Assembly: GCA_963718755.1 (NCBI GenBank)
Contig: OY970376.1
Span: 1,364,001-1,428,000, forward strand
Source of the DNA: VRUE01 sp963718755
GTDB taxonomy: Bacteria > Actinomycetota > Thermoleophilia > Solirubrobacterales > 70-9
Reading direction: 5' to 3'
Length of the DNA stretch: 64,000 nt
The notes below the pieces were generated by a model. The model worked only from the letters and a program-made list of their open reading frames with translations. It did not search any database and was not told where the DNA came from. Shown here piece after piece: positions 31,945-41,710 of this stretch; positions within the stretch are counted from its first letter, which is position 1, and every line of letters starts with the position of its first letter. The position numbers were made by a program, and so were the translations under genes.

Positions 31945-32085
31945 CTCAAATACCCCCCGCAGATCGATAAAGCGTCCACTCGGGGTACTCGGTCAAACAC
32001 TCGGGATTAACTTAGGAAAAAACGGGTACAGGGCCTGCGCTTCCTCGGCTCCAGCCCGGTCCCAAAATTTCGAGAGGAGATCGAT

Positions 32086-32949
32086 ATGACCCGGTCAACC
32101 CAGTCAAGTACGCGGCTGCGGCGGACGGCGGTCCTGCTTGCCGCGATCGCGGCGCTGCTCGTCGCCTTCGCCGGCACCGCCCGCGCCAACTACGTCGCGC
32201 TCGGCGACTCCTACGCCGCCGGACCGCTGATCCCCAACCCGCTCTTACCGCTCGGCTGCCTCAAGTCGAGCAACAACTACGCCCACCTGGCGGCGCCAGG
32301 CATCGGCCAGCCCCTGGTCGACCCGACCTGCAGCGGCGCCACCACCGAGGACATGACCAACCCGCAGAACGTCGACCCCGATGGGCCCAACCCGCCCCAG
32401 TTCAACTCGCTCAGCGCCGAAACGACGGTGGTCTCGTTAACGATCGGGGGCAACGACATCGGCTTCTCCGACATCGCCCTCGATTGCGTCACGCTCAACC
32501 CGTTCAGCACCCCGTGCAAAGACCAGTACAACTCGGGCGGCAAAGACGTGATCGCCGAACGGATCGCGGCAACGGCGCCGAAAGTGGACGCGGTGCTCGA
32601 CGGCATCAAAGCCCGTTCGCCATCGGCCGAGGTCTTCGTCGTCAACTACGCGGCGATCTTCCCCGAGACCGGCTTCGGCTGCTGGCCGCAGATGCCGATC
32701 GGCTTCGGTGACGTGCCCTACCTGCGCGCGAAGCAGAAACAATTGAACGCGATGCTTGCCACTCAGACGGCGAGCAACGGCGCGACGCTGGTCGATTGGT
32801 ACAAAGCCAGCATCGGCCACGATGCCTGCAAGGGCAGCTCGACGCGCTGGGTGGAGCCAGTCGTGCCGACCAATCCGGCGGCCCCGATCCATCCCAACAA
32901 AGCTGGCATGGTGGGGGCGGCAAACGCCCTCGTCGCGGCGGCCAAATGA
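32086..32949 (+). CDS. Secreted SGNH/GDSL lipase-esterase
   Basis: 287 residues. A signal peptide (about 1-36, LLAAIAALLVAFAGTARA) is followed at once by block I NYVALGDSYAAGPLIP with the catalytic Ser. VSLTIGGNDIGFSDIA is block III, and IHPNKAGMVGAANALVAA contains the catalytic His region. The layout matches Streptomyces-type secreted lipases. A strong ribosome site (GAGAGGAG) precedes the ATG. It is monocistronic. Confidence 0.92.
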   Translation: MTRSTQSSTRLRRTAVLLAAIAALLVAFAGTARANYVALGDSYAAGPLIPNPLLPLGCLKSSNNYAHLAAPGIGQPLVDPTCSGATTEDMTNPQNVDPDGPNPPQFNSLSAETTVVSLTIGGNDIGFSDIALDCVTLNPFSTPCKDQYNSGGKDVIAERIAATAPKVDAVLDGIKARSPSAEVFVVNYAAIFPETGFGCWPQMPIGFGDVPYLRAKQKQLNAMLATQTASNGATLVDWYKASIGHDACKGSSTRWVEPVVPTNPAAPIHPNKAGMVGAANALVAAAK

Positions 32950-32959
32950 GCTGAGATCG

Positions 32960-33667
32960 CTAGGCGAGCTGGGGCTCGCGCGAGCCGGCGGGGTTCTCCT
33001 GCCGGCTCGCCGGGCACGGCTCGGGCATCGGGAAGAGCGCGAGGAAGCGCCGTGCCTCCTTCTTGCTCCCCTGAATGCTTGCGGCGCCTGACCCGAGCGC
33101 GTCCTCGAGTGGCAGCTGCCCGGTGAGCAGGGCCGCCAGGGTCGGCGCGTCGGTCTCGATCGCCGCGGCCGGGTCCTGGGCTTCGCCACGTTCGAGGATG
33201 AGCTCGCCCGCGGCGACGTCGACGCGGAACCGCTCCTCGCCGAGCCGCAACTCGTAGCTCGCCTCCAGCCCGGCGGCGGTGCTGGGGTCAAAGAGCGAGC
33301 GCAGGGCGAGGACGATCGAGTCGGTGCCGATCTCCTGGTGCTCGGGCGGCAGCGGCGAGCGGGCGCCCCAGGCGCCCAGCTTGGTCACCACCGGCTCCAG
33401 CTCCCGGCCCCACTCGGTCAGCTCGTAGACCTGCGCCGCGTACGGGGGCGGAAGTTTGCGACGATGGACGACACCGCCCTGCTCGAGCTCGCGCAGACGC
33501 TCGGAGAGGATGTTCGGGCTTGCGTTGGGCAGGCCGTGACGCAGGTCGGTGAAGCGCTTCGGGCCGAGCAGCAGCTCGCGCACGACGAGAAGGGCCCAGC
33601 GCTCGCCGACGAGGTCCAGGGCATAGGCGAAACGACAAGCGTCCCCGTATGAGCGCTTCGTTCCCAT
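32960..33667 (-). CDS. HxlR-family regulator with C-terminal SCP2-like domain
   Basis: 235 residues from ATG 33667. The HxlR winged helix is RFAYALDLVGERWALLVVRE, then LLLGPKRFTDLRHGLPNASP and NILSERLRELEQGGVV. The C-terminal half (LRLGEERFRVDVAAGELILE, then LAALLTGQLPLEDAL) is a sterol-carrier-type domain. Divergent from a DHA2 drug exporter over 115 bp, so it probably senses a lipophilic compound and controls that exporter. Confidence 0.88.
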   Translation of the reverse strand: MGTKRSYGDACRFAYALDLVGERWALLVVRELLLGPKRFTDLRHGLPNASPNILSERLRELEQGGVVHRRKLPPPYAAQVYELTEWGRELEPVVTKLGAWGARSPLPPEHQEIGTDSIVLALRSLFDPSTAAGLEASYELRLGEERFRVDVAAGELILERGEAQDPAAAIETDAPTLAALLTGQLPLEDALGSGAASIQGSKKEARRFLALFPMPEPCPASRQENPAGSREPQLA

Positions 33668-33782
33668 AGCGACCAGTCTAGTCCATTGATACAAGTTTGC
33701 AACTAAGAAGTCCTGTTTCACAACCTTTTGCTAGGGTAGCCGCAATGACGACCAGAACCCGATCCCGGAGGAGGCGACCGAG

Positions 33783-35300
33783 ATGAGCGCCAGTCCCGCA
33801 GCACCCGAAGCCGCCACCAAGCACGCCGAGGACGGAAACCGCTGGATTGCCCTCTACGTCCTCTGCGCGGGGATGCTGATGATCGTCCTCGACATCACGA
33901 TCGTCAACGTCGCCCTGCCCTCGATCCAGGACGATCTCGGCTTCTCCCAGAGCAACCTCGCCTGGGTCGTCAACGCTTACCTGGTCCCCTTCGGCGGACT
34001 GCTGCTCCTGGCCGGCCGCCTCGGCGACCTGCTCGGCCAGCGCCGCGTCTTCCTCGTCGGCCTCGCCGTCTTCACCACCGCGTCGTTGCTCTGCGGGCTC
34101 TCGCAGAGCCAGGAGATGTTGATCGGCGCCCGTTTCATCCAGGGCGTCGGCGGCGCGCTGACCTCGGCGGTGATCCTGGGCATGATCGTGACGATGTTCC
34201 CGGAGCCGCGCGAGCAGGCGAAAGCGATCGGCGTCTACGGCTTCGTCGCCTCCGCCGGCGGCACGATCGGCCTCTTGATCGGCGGCGTGCTGACCGAGGC
34301 GATCGCCTGGCACTGGATCTTCTTCATCAACCTGCCGATCGGGATCGCGACCGCGCTGATGGCGCGGCGGCTGATCACCGACTCGCCCGGCCTCGGCTTC
34401 GGCCAAGGCGCCGACATCCTCGGCGCGACGTCGATCACCGCCGGCCTGATGCTCGGCACCTACACGATCCTCGGCGTCAACGAGCACGGCTGGGGCTCGG
34501 CGCAGACGCTGGTGCTCGGGGCGATCTCGCTGGCGCTCGGCGCCGCCTTCCTGGTCCGCCAGGCGCGCATCGCCAACCCGCTGATGCCGCTGCGGCTGTT
34601 CCGCTCGCGCAACGTCTCCGGCGCCAACGCATTGCAGATGCTGCTCGTCGCCGGGATGTTCTCGATGTTCTTCCTCGGCGCTCTCTACCTGCAGCAGATC
34701 CTTGGCTATGACCCACTCGAGGTCGGCTTCGCCTTCCTCCCGGCCACCCTGGTCATGGGGACGCTCTCGCTGGGCTACTCCGAAAAACTGATCATGCGCT
34801 TCGGTCCCCGCGCCTGCCTGATCCCGGGCATGGTGTTCGTGGGATCAGCGCTGCTGCTCTTCGCCCGCACGCCGGTCGACGGCAACTACCTAACCGACGT
34901 GCTGCCGCCGATGCTCTTGATCGGCGTCGGCATCGGGACGTCGTTCCCCTCGCTGATGACGCTGGCGATGTCGGGCGCGACCCCCGAAGACGCGGGTCTC
35001 GCCTCGGGCGTGGTCAACACCAGCGCCCAGGTCGGCGGCGCGATCGGCCTCGCCGTGCTGGCCACGCTGGCGGCGGAGCGCACGAGCACGCTGGAAGCCG
35101 GTGGCACCGCGTTCAAGGCGGCGCTCAACTCGGGCTTCCACCTCGCCTATCTGGTCGGTGCCGGGCTCGTCGCGGTCGCCCTCGCGATCGCGGTCTTCGT
35201 CCTGCGCTCCGAACCGATGCCCGACCCGGCGGCGATGGCCGAAGGCGCAGCCGGCGAGGAGTCGCACGGGGCCCGCGAGCCCGCCTACTCCGAGGGATAG
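33783..35300 (+). CDS. DHA2-family (EmrB/QacA) 14-TM drug:proton antiporter
   Basis: 505 residues with about 14 membrane segments. Motif D1 appears as MIVLDITIVNVALPSIQDDL, motif A as GRLGDLLGQRRVF, and motif C as GGTIGLLIGGVLTEAIAWHW. The ribosome site (GGAGG) is well placed. The neighbouring HxlR gene suggests regulated export of a toxic compound. Confidence 0.93.
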   Translation: MSASPAAPEAATKHAEDGNRWIALYVLCAGMLMIVLDITIVNVALPSIQDDLGFSQSNLAWVVNAYLVPFGGLLLLAGRLGDLLGQRRVFLVGLAVFTTASLLCGLSQSQEMLIGARFIQGVGGALTSAVILGMIVTMFPEPREQAKAIGVYGFVASAGGTIGLLIGGVLTEAIAWHWIFFINLPIGIATALMARRLITDSPGLGFGQGADILGATSITAGLMLGTYTILGVNEHGWGSAQTLVLGAISLALGAAFLVRQARIANPLMPLRLFRSRNVSGANALQMLLVAGMFSMFFLGALYLQQILGYDPLEVGFAFLPATLVMGTLSLGYSEKLIMRFGPRACLIPGMVFVGSALLLFARTPVDGNYLTDVLPPMLLIGVGIGTSFPSLMTLAMSGATPEDAGLASGVVNTSAQVGGAIGLAVLATLAAERTSTLEAGGTAFKAALNSGFHLAYLVGAGLVAVALAIAVFVLRSEPMPDPAAMAEGAAGEESHGAREPAYSEG

Positions 35301-35404
35301 GACCGACGACCGGACGAGCGTCACACTTGCCACCTATACGGGGGTAAACGTAGCGCTCGTCGCAGAGCTTGACGCTGCGCGGGCGCCCCGTAGTGTGGTG
35401 GTGC

Positions 35405-36763
35405 ATGCCACCGGAGACCAGATACGCGCGCAGCGGCGACATCGGCATCGCCTACCAGGAAATCGGCGAAGGCGAGCTCGACATCGTCGTCGCCTACCCC
35501 TACCTCTCCCACCTCGACCTGATGTGGGAAAACCCGGCGCTGGTGCGGTTCCTGCGCCGGCTCGGCTCCTTCGCCCGGGTGATCACCTTCGACCGTCGCG
35601 GGGTCGGCCTGTCGGACCCGGTGGACGGCACGACGACGCTGGAGGAGCGGATGGACGACCTGCGCGCGGTGATGGACGCGGCCGGGTCCGAGCGCGCGGC
35701 GCTGTTCGGCATGTCGGAGGGGGCGATGACCAGCATGCTGTTCGCCGCCACCCACCCCGAGCGCGTCTCGGCGCTCGTGCTGTGGGGTGGGATGGCGCGC
35801 TCGACCTGGGCCGAGGACTATCCGTGGGCGCCGCCGAAGGAGGCGCTGCTCGAGGCCGACAGGGAGCTGATGAACCCCCAATGGGGGCAGGGGGCGACGC
35901 TCGACGTCTTCTCGCCGAGCCTCGCCGACGACCCCGCCGCCCGCGAGGGGCAGGCCCGCTACGAGCGCCAGGCGGCCAGTCCGTTGCGGGCCCATCAGCT
36001 CCTGAAGATGTTCCTCGACGCGGATGTGCGCGACGCCCTGCCGTTGATTCGCACGCCGACCCTGGTCATGCACCGCCGCGGCGACCGCGTCGTCAATTAC
36101 CGCGCCGCGCGCTGGCTGGCCGAGCAGATCGAGGGCAGTCGCTACCTGGAGCTCGAGGGCGAGGACCACTTTCCCTGGGTGGGGGAGAACGGGATCGAGG
36201 CGATGGACGAGGTCGAGGAGTTCCTCACCGGCGTGCGCCCGGTCCCGGCTCCGGAGCGAGTGCTGGCGACGGTCCTCTTCACCGACATCGTCGACTCGAC
36301 CAGGCTGGCCGGCGAGATGGGCGACCGCCGCTGGCGCAACTTGCTGGAGCGCCACCAAGAGGTGACCCGAGCCCAGCTCGCCCGCTTCCAGGGCCGCGAG
36401 GTGAAGACGACCGGCGACGGCTTCCTCGCGGTGTTCGACGGCCCGACCCGCGCGGCGGAGTGCGCGCGCGCGATCGCCGACGCGATGCCGGCGCTGGGAA
36501 TCGAGGTCCGTGCCGGCTTGCACACCGGCGAGGTCGAGCTGATGGGCGAGGACGTGGGCGGGATCGCCGTCCATGTCGCCGCCCGCATCGCCGCCCTCTC
36601 CGGCGCCCGCGAGGTGCTCGTATCGCGCACCGTGCGCGACCTCTCCGTCGGCTCGGGCATCGAGTTCGACGAGGCGGGCCACCACGCGCTCAAGGGCGTG
36701 GCCGAGGAGTGGGACGTCTACAGCGTCGCCTCGACCCCGCTCTCGCCGAGCGGCGTCAGCTGA
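35405..36763 (+). CDS. Alpha/beta hydrolase fused to a class III adenylate/guanylate cyclase
   Basis: 452 residues. The N-terminal hydrolase domain (about 1-275) has RVITFDRRGVGLSDPV and GMSEGAMTSMLFAA as nucleophile elbow. The C-terminal cyclase (about 283-445) has ATVLFTDIVDSTRLAGEMGD with the metal Asp, EVKTTGDGFLAVFDGP with the substrate Lys, RAGLHTGEVELMGEDVGG and IAVHVAARIAALSGAREVLV. The fusion is common in actinobacteria, with the hydrolase as probable sensor. The ATG at 35405 is chosen. Confidence 0.9.
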   Translation: MPPETRYARSGDIGIAYQEIGEGELDIVVAYPYLSHLDLMWENPALVRFLRRLGSFARVITFDRRGVGLSDPVDGTTTLEERMDDLRAVMDAAGSERAALFGMSEGAMTSMLFAATHPERVSALVLWGGMARSTWAEDYPWAPPKEALLEADRELMNPQWGQGATLDVFSPSLADDPAAREGQARYERQAASPLRAHQLLKMFLDADVRDALPLIRTPTLVMHRRGDRVVNYRAARWLAEQIEGSRYLELEGEDHFPWVGENGIEAMDEVEEFLTGVRPVPAPERVLATVLFTDIVDSTRLAGEMGDRRWRNLLERHQEVTRAQLARFQGREVKTTGDGFLAVFDGPTRAAECARAIADAMPALGIEVRAGLHTGEVELMGEDVGGIAVHVAARIAALSGAREVLVSRTVRDLSVGSGIEFDEAGHHALKGVAEEWDVYSVASTPLSPSGVS

Positions 36764-37193
36764 GCGGTTCGGCTCGGTCGCCAACCGCCCAGATCGCGAC
36801 CAGCGGCGGTGCCAGAAGGAAGGCGAGCGAGGCCAGCTCGGCGACGGCGTCGCCGGTGCTGAAGTTCTCCAGGTGGGTGGCGTGGAAGAAGAGGTGGATC
36901 GCGGCGGTGAGCAGCCAGGCCGAGCAGGCGGCGCGAATCAGGGTCGGCTGCAGCGTCCAGGCTGCCCAGCCGAAGAGCACGGCGAAGCCGAGGTAGAGGC
37001 CACCGACGTCGGTGACCAGGTGCTCGTTGTATGGGGGGAGCAGGTCGACCCAGTGGCGGAGGAAGGGGAAGTCGCCGTAGAAGGACTCGGGCGCGAACGT
37101 CGCTGGTAGCCCCACGGCGAGGGTGGAGACCACGAGGATCAGCAGCGCCGCCCGAGCGAGGTTCTCCATCAGCAGCGCCCGGTCGTCAGCCAT
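36756..37193 (-). CDS. Small four-helix membrane protein of unknown function
   Basis: 145 residues with about four membrane segments (ARAALLILVVSTLAVGLPA and DVGGLYLGFAVLFGWAAW are clear). It resembles actinobacterial DoxX-like hypothetical proteins but no family was fixed. Its start overlaps the end of the NAD(P)-binding gene by eight bases, so they are coupled, and its end overlaps the convergent cyclase gene by eight. Confidence 0.7.
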   Translation of the reverse strand: MADDRALLMENLARAALLILVVSTLAVGLPATFAPESFYGDFPFLRHWVDLLPPYNEHLVTDVGGLYLGFAVLFGWAAWTLQPTLIRAACSAWLLTAAIHLFFHATHLENFSTGDAVAELASLAFLLAPPLVAIWAVGDRAEPLS

Positions 37194-37947
37194 CCGCCAA
37201 CCATTGCTCGAAGGTCGCCCCGCCGGCAGCGGCCCCAGGGTCGCAGAGCGCCCCTTCGCGCAGCGGCCGGCCGACCTTGCCGATCATCGGGATCGGCAGC
37301 GGCAGCATCATGCGGCCGTCGGCGCGCCGCCAGGTCCTGGCCAGCTCGGTCAGCGTGAGCACCTCGGGGCCGGCGATGTCCTCCAGCCGCCCCGCCGGCT
37401 CGGCGTGGGCGATGGCGGCCAGGCGCGCGGCCACGACCCCTGGCTCGACCGGCTGCAGACGAGCGCTGCCGGTCGGCATCAGCCGCGCCTTCCCGGCCTG
37501 CCCTAAAGCCCAGGCCAGCAGCGAGTGGAACTGGGTCGCGCGCAGCAGGCTCCAGGGGACCTCGCCGGCGGCGATCGCCTTCTCCTGTTCGACCTTGACC
37601 TTGTAGTACGAAGTCGGCACGCGGTCGCATCCGACGATCGAGATGCCGACGTGGTGGCGAACCCCGGCTTGCACGCCTGCCGCGAGCAGCCGCTCGGTCC
37701 CGTCGACCAGCACCGGCCCCGCGTTGCGCGGGCTCTCGTTCGAGGCGTCGACGACAACCTCGACGCCGGCGAGCGCCTCGTCCAGGCCCTCGCCGCTGGT
37801 TAGGTCGACGCGGTGGTGCGTGGCGCCTTCGGGAAGCTTCGCTGGAGCCGTACGGCTCAGGGCGCGGACCTCGTCGCCCCGCGCCGCCAGCTCGGCAACC
37901 AAGGGCTTGCCGAGGACACCCGTACCGCCGACCACCGCCACCTTCAT
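37186..37947 (-). CDS. NAD(P)-binding protein (NmrA-like/atypical SDR)
   Basis: 253 residues. MKVAVVGGTGVLGKPLVAEL holds the GxxGxxG dinucleotide loop at the N-terminus. LDEALAGVEVVVDASNESPR, VRHHVGISIVGCDRVPTSYY and VKVEQEKAIAAGEVPWSLLR follow the NmrA/SDR_a5 pattern, with the catalytic-type YYxxK. It acts as a redox sensor or reductase. First gene of a two-gene operon. Confidence 0.87.
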   Translation of the reverse strand: MKVAVVGGTGVLGKPLVAELAARGDEVRALSRTAPAKLPEGATHHRVDLTSGEGLDEALAGVEVVVDASNESPRNAGPVLVDGTERLLAAGVQAGVRHHVGISIVGCDRVPTSYYKVKVEQEKAIAAGEVPWSLLRATQFHSLLAWALGQAGKARLMPTGSARLQPVEPGVVAARLAAIAHAEPAGRLEDIAGPEVLTLTELARTWRRADGRMMLPLPIPMIGKVGRPLREGALCDPGAAAGGATFEQWLADG

Positions 37948-37972
37948 CGCCGATCAGGATATTGGCTGTCGA

Positions 37973-38584
37973 CTAAAGGGCCGGCAGCGGCTGGCGGAAG
38001 AGCTCCGCCGAGGGTATGCCGATGACCTCGCCCTGGAAGCGCTTCTGCTTTCCGTAGACGACCCAGGTGGTGTCGATTTCGCCGATGTCGAGGTCGAGCC
38101 GCAGCTCGTCCGCGTGCTCCTCGACGTGCTCCATGTGGGTCAGGCCGGAGTCGTAGCGGCCGGCGAGCAGCTCTTCGGCGACGATCGGCTTCGAGGCGAC
38201 GTCGATCACCTCCTCCCACTGAGAGAGATCGACGTACCCCTTGGTCGCGGGGACGATGCCGAGCGAGCGCGGCACCTCCACCTCCTTGCGGCTGAGCAGC
38301 ACCAGGTGCTTGGTCGGGTAGATGAAGGTGTCGACGACCCAGACCTCGGTCCAGTATTTCTCGGTGATCTCATGCACCTTGGGATGGGCGCTGCACTGGA
38401 CGAGGAAGGCGCCGGGCGTCTCGCGCAGCATCTCCAGGCCGACGAAGAAGTCGGTGATCAGCTCGATCCCGTAGTCCTCGATCCCCTGGAAAGCGGCGTA
38501 CTCGTTCACCGCTCGCTCGTGACAGGTGCCGGTTGGCCCGAGCGTGATGAACGTGACCTTGTCGTACGCCGCCTCAGCCTCCAT
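37973..38584 (-). CDS. Prephenate dehydratase/BacA-like protein
   Basis: 203 residues. FITLGPTGTCHERAVNEYAA aligns with the start of BacA, the bacilysin prephenate decarboxylase, and of prephenate dehydratase domains (TLGPxGT). It ends around the single domain, without an ACT regulator. VAEELLAGRYDSGLTHMEHV also fits. There is no bacilysin cluster nearby, so the real substrate is unknown. Confidence 0.65.
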   Translation of the reverse strand: MEAEAAYDKVTFITLGPTGTCHERAVNEYAAFQGIEDYGIELITDFFVGLEMLRETPGAFLVQCSAHPKVHEITEKYWTEVWVVDTFIYPTKHLVLLSRKEVEVPRSLGIVPATKGYVDLSQWEEVIDVASKPIVAEELLAGRYDSGLTHMEHVEEHADELRLDLDIGEIDTTWVVYGKQKRFQGEVIGIPSAELFRQPLPAL

Positions 38585-38617
38585 TCATTCAAGATTACTC
38601 GACTAAACGTGAGGGGT

Positions 38618-39460
38618 CTAGGTGAAGCGCTTGACGAACTCGAGCGTCTTCTCTGCGACCTCGCGCCAGCCGCTGTCGATCGTCAGCGAGTGACCGCGGT
38701 TGGGGATCTTGACGATCTCGGTCACCGCCTCGTTGCGGGTCTGTCTCTTGAACGAGGCGTTGGCGATCGCCGGCGGCACCGTGTGGTCTTTCTCACCGGA
38801 GATGACCAGCAGCGGTCCCCGTTCGGGGTTCTTGGTGTCGGCCTTGGCCTCGGTCCAGGGGTTGAGGTTCGCATTCGCCATCTGGGACAGGGCGATGCCG
38901 GGGGCGGCCACATGGTAGGTCTCGTACAGCTGCTTCGCCTCGTCCTCGCTGAGCGCGTTGGCCCAGCCGTACTTGAACTGATCCAGGGTGAGGGTGATCG
39001 CGCGGCCCCTGTTGAGCGGGTTGCGCAGCACCGGCAGGGCCGAGCGCAGCGCCGAGATCGGCAGCGGCAACACGCCGCGGAACGGTCCGGGATCGATCGC
39101 GACCGATGCGGCCGCCAGACCCCGCCCGGCGATCATGTGGGTCAGCAAACCGCCGGTGGAGTGACCCATCACCGCCGGTTTCTCGTTCAGCGCCGCGATC
39201 ACCTCGGCGACGTGGTCGGCAACCTGTCCCACGGTCTTCTTGGCGAAGACGTCGGGGTTCGCCCGCGCCTCCTCGATCGTCGCCGGGTCATCGGGCCAGT
39301 CGACGGCGACTGGTGCATAGCCGGCCTCCTGGAAGAGGCCAGCCCAGTTGTCCCAGCTGCTCGCCAGCAGCCAGAGGCCGTGGATGAACACCGCCGGCGT
39401 CCGGCCTCCCGCGTTTGCTGCCTCTACTTGCCTTGCCTCTCGTTCGCTGATGGTTGCCAT
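38618..39460 (-). CDS. Alpha/beta hydrolase
   Basis: 280 residues from ATG 39460. AVFIHGLWLLASSWDNWAGL is the oxyanion region, AVMGHSTGGLLTHMIAG the nucleophile elbow (GHSTGG), VISGEKDHTVPPAIANASF holds the Asp and IPNRGHSLTIDSGWREVA the catalytic His. It resembles haloperoxidase/lipase-type hydrolases. The open frame upstream of the start is not protein-like. Confidence 0.9.
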   Translation of the reverse strand: MATISEREARQVEAANAGGRTPAVFIHGLWLLASSWDNWAGLFQEAGYAPVAVDWPDDPATIEEARANPDVFAKKTVGQVADHVAEVIAALNEKPAVMGHSTGGLLTHMIAGRGLAAASVAIDPGPFRGVLPLPISALRSALPVLRNPLNRGRAITLTLDQFKYGWANALSEDEAKQLYETYHVAAPGIALSQMANANLNPWTEAKADTKNPERGPLLVISGEKDHTVPPAIANASFKRQTRNEAVTEIVKIPNRGHSLTIDSGWREVAEKTLEFVKRFT

Positions 39461-39510
39461 CTCACTGCCTTTCTGGAAGGTCTGGGGGGCCAGTAGGTGT
39501 TTTCGGGGGA

Positions 39511-40434
39511 CTAGACGACGGGCGGTGGATCTCCCTCGGCGCTGGCCGCGAGCGTTGCGTCCCAGCCGCAGACCAGGCAGGCGTGGCGGAACGCCGAGCG
39601 GGCGAACTCGAGCGCGTAGGCGTGTGGGTCGGGGGCGGCTCGCACGTCGTCCCAGTCGAGCAGGTACTCGCCCAGCCCGTCGTCCCAGCGGGCCGCCTCG
39701 GGGTCGAGGGTGGCCTCCGCGAAGCCATCGGGAGCGGGGTGCGCGTAGGAGAAGAAGGCCGCCTTGCCGTAGCGGCCATCGCCCGGCCACCAGCCCACCT
39801 CGATCAGCTGTGCGTCGCCCCCGTTGCGCGCGATGAAGTCGTCAGAGGGCGGCTCGGCGGGGAGGCCGGAGTAGAGGTTGACGGCGAGGTCGAAGGAGCC
39901 CCACCAGGCGTTGATCGGGCTCGAGCGGCCGCGGAAAGGGGCGCGAAAGTCGGCGAGGACGAGGGCGGCCTGGGTCGCGGCGGCGAAGTAGGCAGCGACC
40001 TCCGCGGGCTCGTAGGTCGCGTGCTCGCTGTCCTCGTCGAGCGGAACGCTCCAGTTGACCTCCTGCGGCGTCGGGTCGATCTCGACCGCTCCCACCAGCT
40101 CGCCCACCGCGGCCAGCAACTCCCGGGTCACCTCGCCGACGGCACGGTGCGGGGTCAGTGGCACTCGCTGGGCACGGCCGTCGCTGTGCTCTGCGATCGC
40201 CTCGTGGGCGTGCAGATCGAGCGCCACGACCAATGCCCCGGAGCCGTCCGGCGCCGGCAGCGGAGCCGTCTCCCAGCCGCGCGCGGTCAGCCGCAGCGCC
40301 GCGTGCTGGAGCTGGGGCTCGGCGGGGGCGAGCTTCGCCGCGAGCTTGCCCAACACCTGCGTGTGGGCGTGCAGCGTGTCGCAGGTCGCCGCCCAATCTT
40401 CGTAGGAAGTGGCGGGCCAGGACGGCGACGGCAT
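39511..40434 (-). CDS. DUF5996 family protein
   Basis: 307 residues from ATG 40434. WPATSYEDWAATCDTLHAHT, QVLGKLAAKLAPAEPQLQHA, TPQEVNWSVPLDEDSEHATY and FRGRSSPINAWWGSFDLAVN are hallmarks of DUF5996, a soluble family of unknown function. Divergent from the CHAD gene across 33 bp. Confidence 0.8.
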   Translation of the reverse strand: MPSPSWPATSYEDWAATCDTLHAHTQVLGKLAAKLAPAEPQLQHAALRLTARGWETAPLPAPDGSGALVVALDLHAHEAIAEHSDGRAQRVPLTPHRAVGEVTRELLAAVGELVGAVEIDPTPQEVNWSVPLDEDSEHATYEPAEVAAYFAAATQAALVLADFRAPFRGRSSPINAWWGSFDLAVNLYSGLPAEPPSDDFIARNGGDAQLIEVGWWPGDGRYGKAAFFSYAHPAPDGFAEATLDPEAARWDDGLGEYLLDWDDVRAAPDPHAYALEFARSAFRHACLVCGWDATLAASAEGDPPPVV

Positions 40435-40467
40435 CGACTGAAGATAGCGCCGCACTACCATCGCCTC

Positions 40468-41373
40468 ATGTCCTACCGCCTCGAGGCGGACGAGAAGCCG
40501 GCCGCGGGGATGCGGCGAATCGCCTTGGAGCGCGCGGAACGAGCAGCGGAGCGGTTGCGCGAGGCCAGGGCGGTTGGGGATCCGTCCGAGTGCATCCACG
40601 CCGCCCGCAAAGACCTGAAGAAGCTGCGCGCTGTGGTTCGCTTACTCCGCTGTGAGCTGGGCGACGATCTCTACCGGGCCGAAAACGAGCGCTACCAAGA
40701 GGCCGCCCGCCTGCTCTCTCCGAGCCGCGACGCCGAGGCGAAGCTGGAGGCCCTGGAAGACCTGCGCGAGCGCTTCTCCGGCCGGCTCGCCCCGACCGAC
40801 ACCGCGGATTGGCTCGACGAGCTGCGTCAGGAGCGCGATCTCGCGGTGCGCGCGGCGCGCGCAGGCGACGCGGACTCGATCGGCGCGGCGCTCGAAGCGG
40901 TCGAAGAGGGACGCGGGCGGATCGAAGCTTGGCCCCTGCAGGCCAATTCCTGGAAGCTGGTCGGGCCGGGCATCTGCCGCGCCTACCGCCGCGGCAGGCG
41001 GGAAATGAGCCGCGCCGCGGAGGACCCGAGCGGGGCGAACATGCACCAGTGGCGTAAGCGCGCCAAGGACCTCTGGTACCACCTGCGCATCCTCCGCGAC
41101 GCTCGCCCCGAAGCGTTCGGCAACAGTCTCGAGTGGGCTGACGAGCTCGCCGATGCCCTCGGCGACCACCATGACCTCACCGTCCTCGGCGACGACCTCT
41201 TGCGTCGGGATCTGCCGCTCGCTGGACGCCCCGCTCTGGTCGCTGCGATCGCCGAGCGACAGGAGGAGCTCGCCGGCACCGCCTTCGAGCTTGGCGAGCG
41301 CCTCTACGCCAGGAAGCCCAAGGTCTTCCGTCGCAAGATGCGTCGCGGCTGGAAGAAGTGGCGCAAGGGGTAG
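40468..41373 (+). CDS. CHAD domain protein
   Basis: 301 residues of helical, basic sequence. The conserved histidine/arginine motifs are HAARKDLKKLRAVVRLLRCE and HQWRKRAKDLWYHLRILRD, then DALGDHHDLTVLGDDLL. CHAD domains bind polyphosphate in several bacteria, and this protein may localise to polyphosphate granules. No CYTH partner is adjacent. Its stop abuts the convergent DUF4235 gene. Confidence 0.9.
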   Translation: MSYRLEADEKPAAGMRRIALERAERAAERLREARAVGDPSECIHAARKDLKKLRAVVRLLRCELGDDLYRAENERYQEAARLLSPSRDAEAKLEALEDLRERFSGRLAPTDTADWLDELRQERDLAVRAARAGDADSIGAALEAVEEGRGRIEAWPLQANSWKLVGPGICRAYRRGRREMSRAAEDPSGANMHQWRKRAKDLWYHLRILRDARPEAFGNSLEWADELADALGDHHDLTVLGDDLLRRDLPLAGRPALVAAIAERQEELAGTAFELGERLYARKPKVFRRKMRRGWKKWRKG

Positions 41374-41646
41374 TTACTTGGAGGAGTCTTGCTCGCCCGG
41401 CCAGGTTCCCGTCAGTGAGGCGAAGCCGAGGCGGCTGCCGCGGTCGACCATCCCTTTGACCAGGCGAAAGATCGCCCCCTCGAGGACCAGCGCCAGCGCC
41501 AGCTTCGGGTAGGAGACCTCGCGATCCTCCGGCTCGGGGGCCTCGTGGTCGTCGAAGATCGCCCAGACTTTCTCGAAGCCCTTCTGGGCGGCAAAGCCCG
41601 CCGCCAGGCCGGCGAGGATCCCGATCGGGGCGAAGATGAACTTCAT
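41374..41646 (-). CDS. DUF4235 small membrane protein
   Basis: 90 residues. FIFAPIGILAGLAAGFAAQK and LALALVLEGAIFRLVKGMVD form two membrane segments of the DUF4235 pattern seen in many actinobacteria, often with stress genes. Function unknown. It converges directly on the CHAD gene with no gap. Confidence 0.85.
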   Translation of the reverse strand: MKFIFAPIGILAGLAAGFAAQKGFEKVWAIFDDHEAPEPEDREVSYPKLALALVLEGAIFRLVKGMVDRGSRLGFASLTGTWPGEQDSSK

Positions 41647-41710
41647 GCCGCCGGGCTACCCGGCGGCGAGAGCGGGGAAACGCTGGGCGGCGCCACGATA
41701 GGCGCCTTGG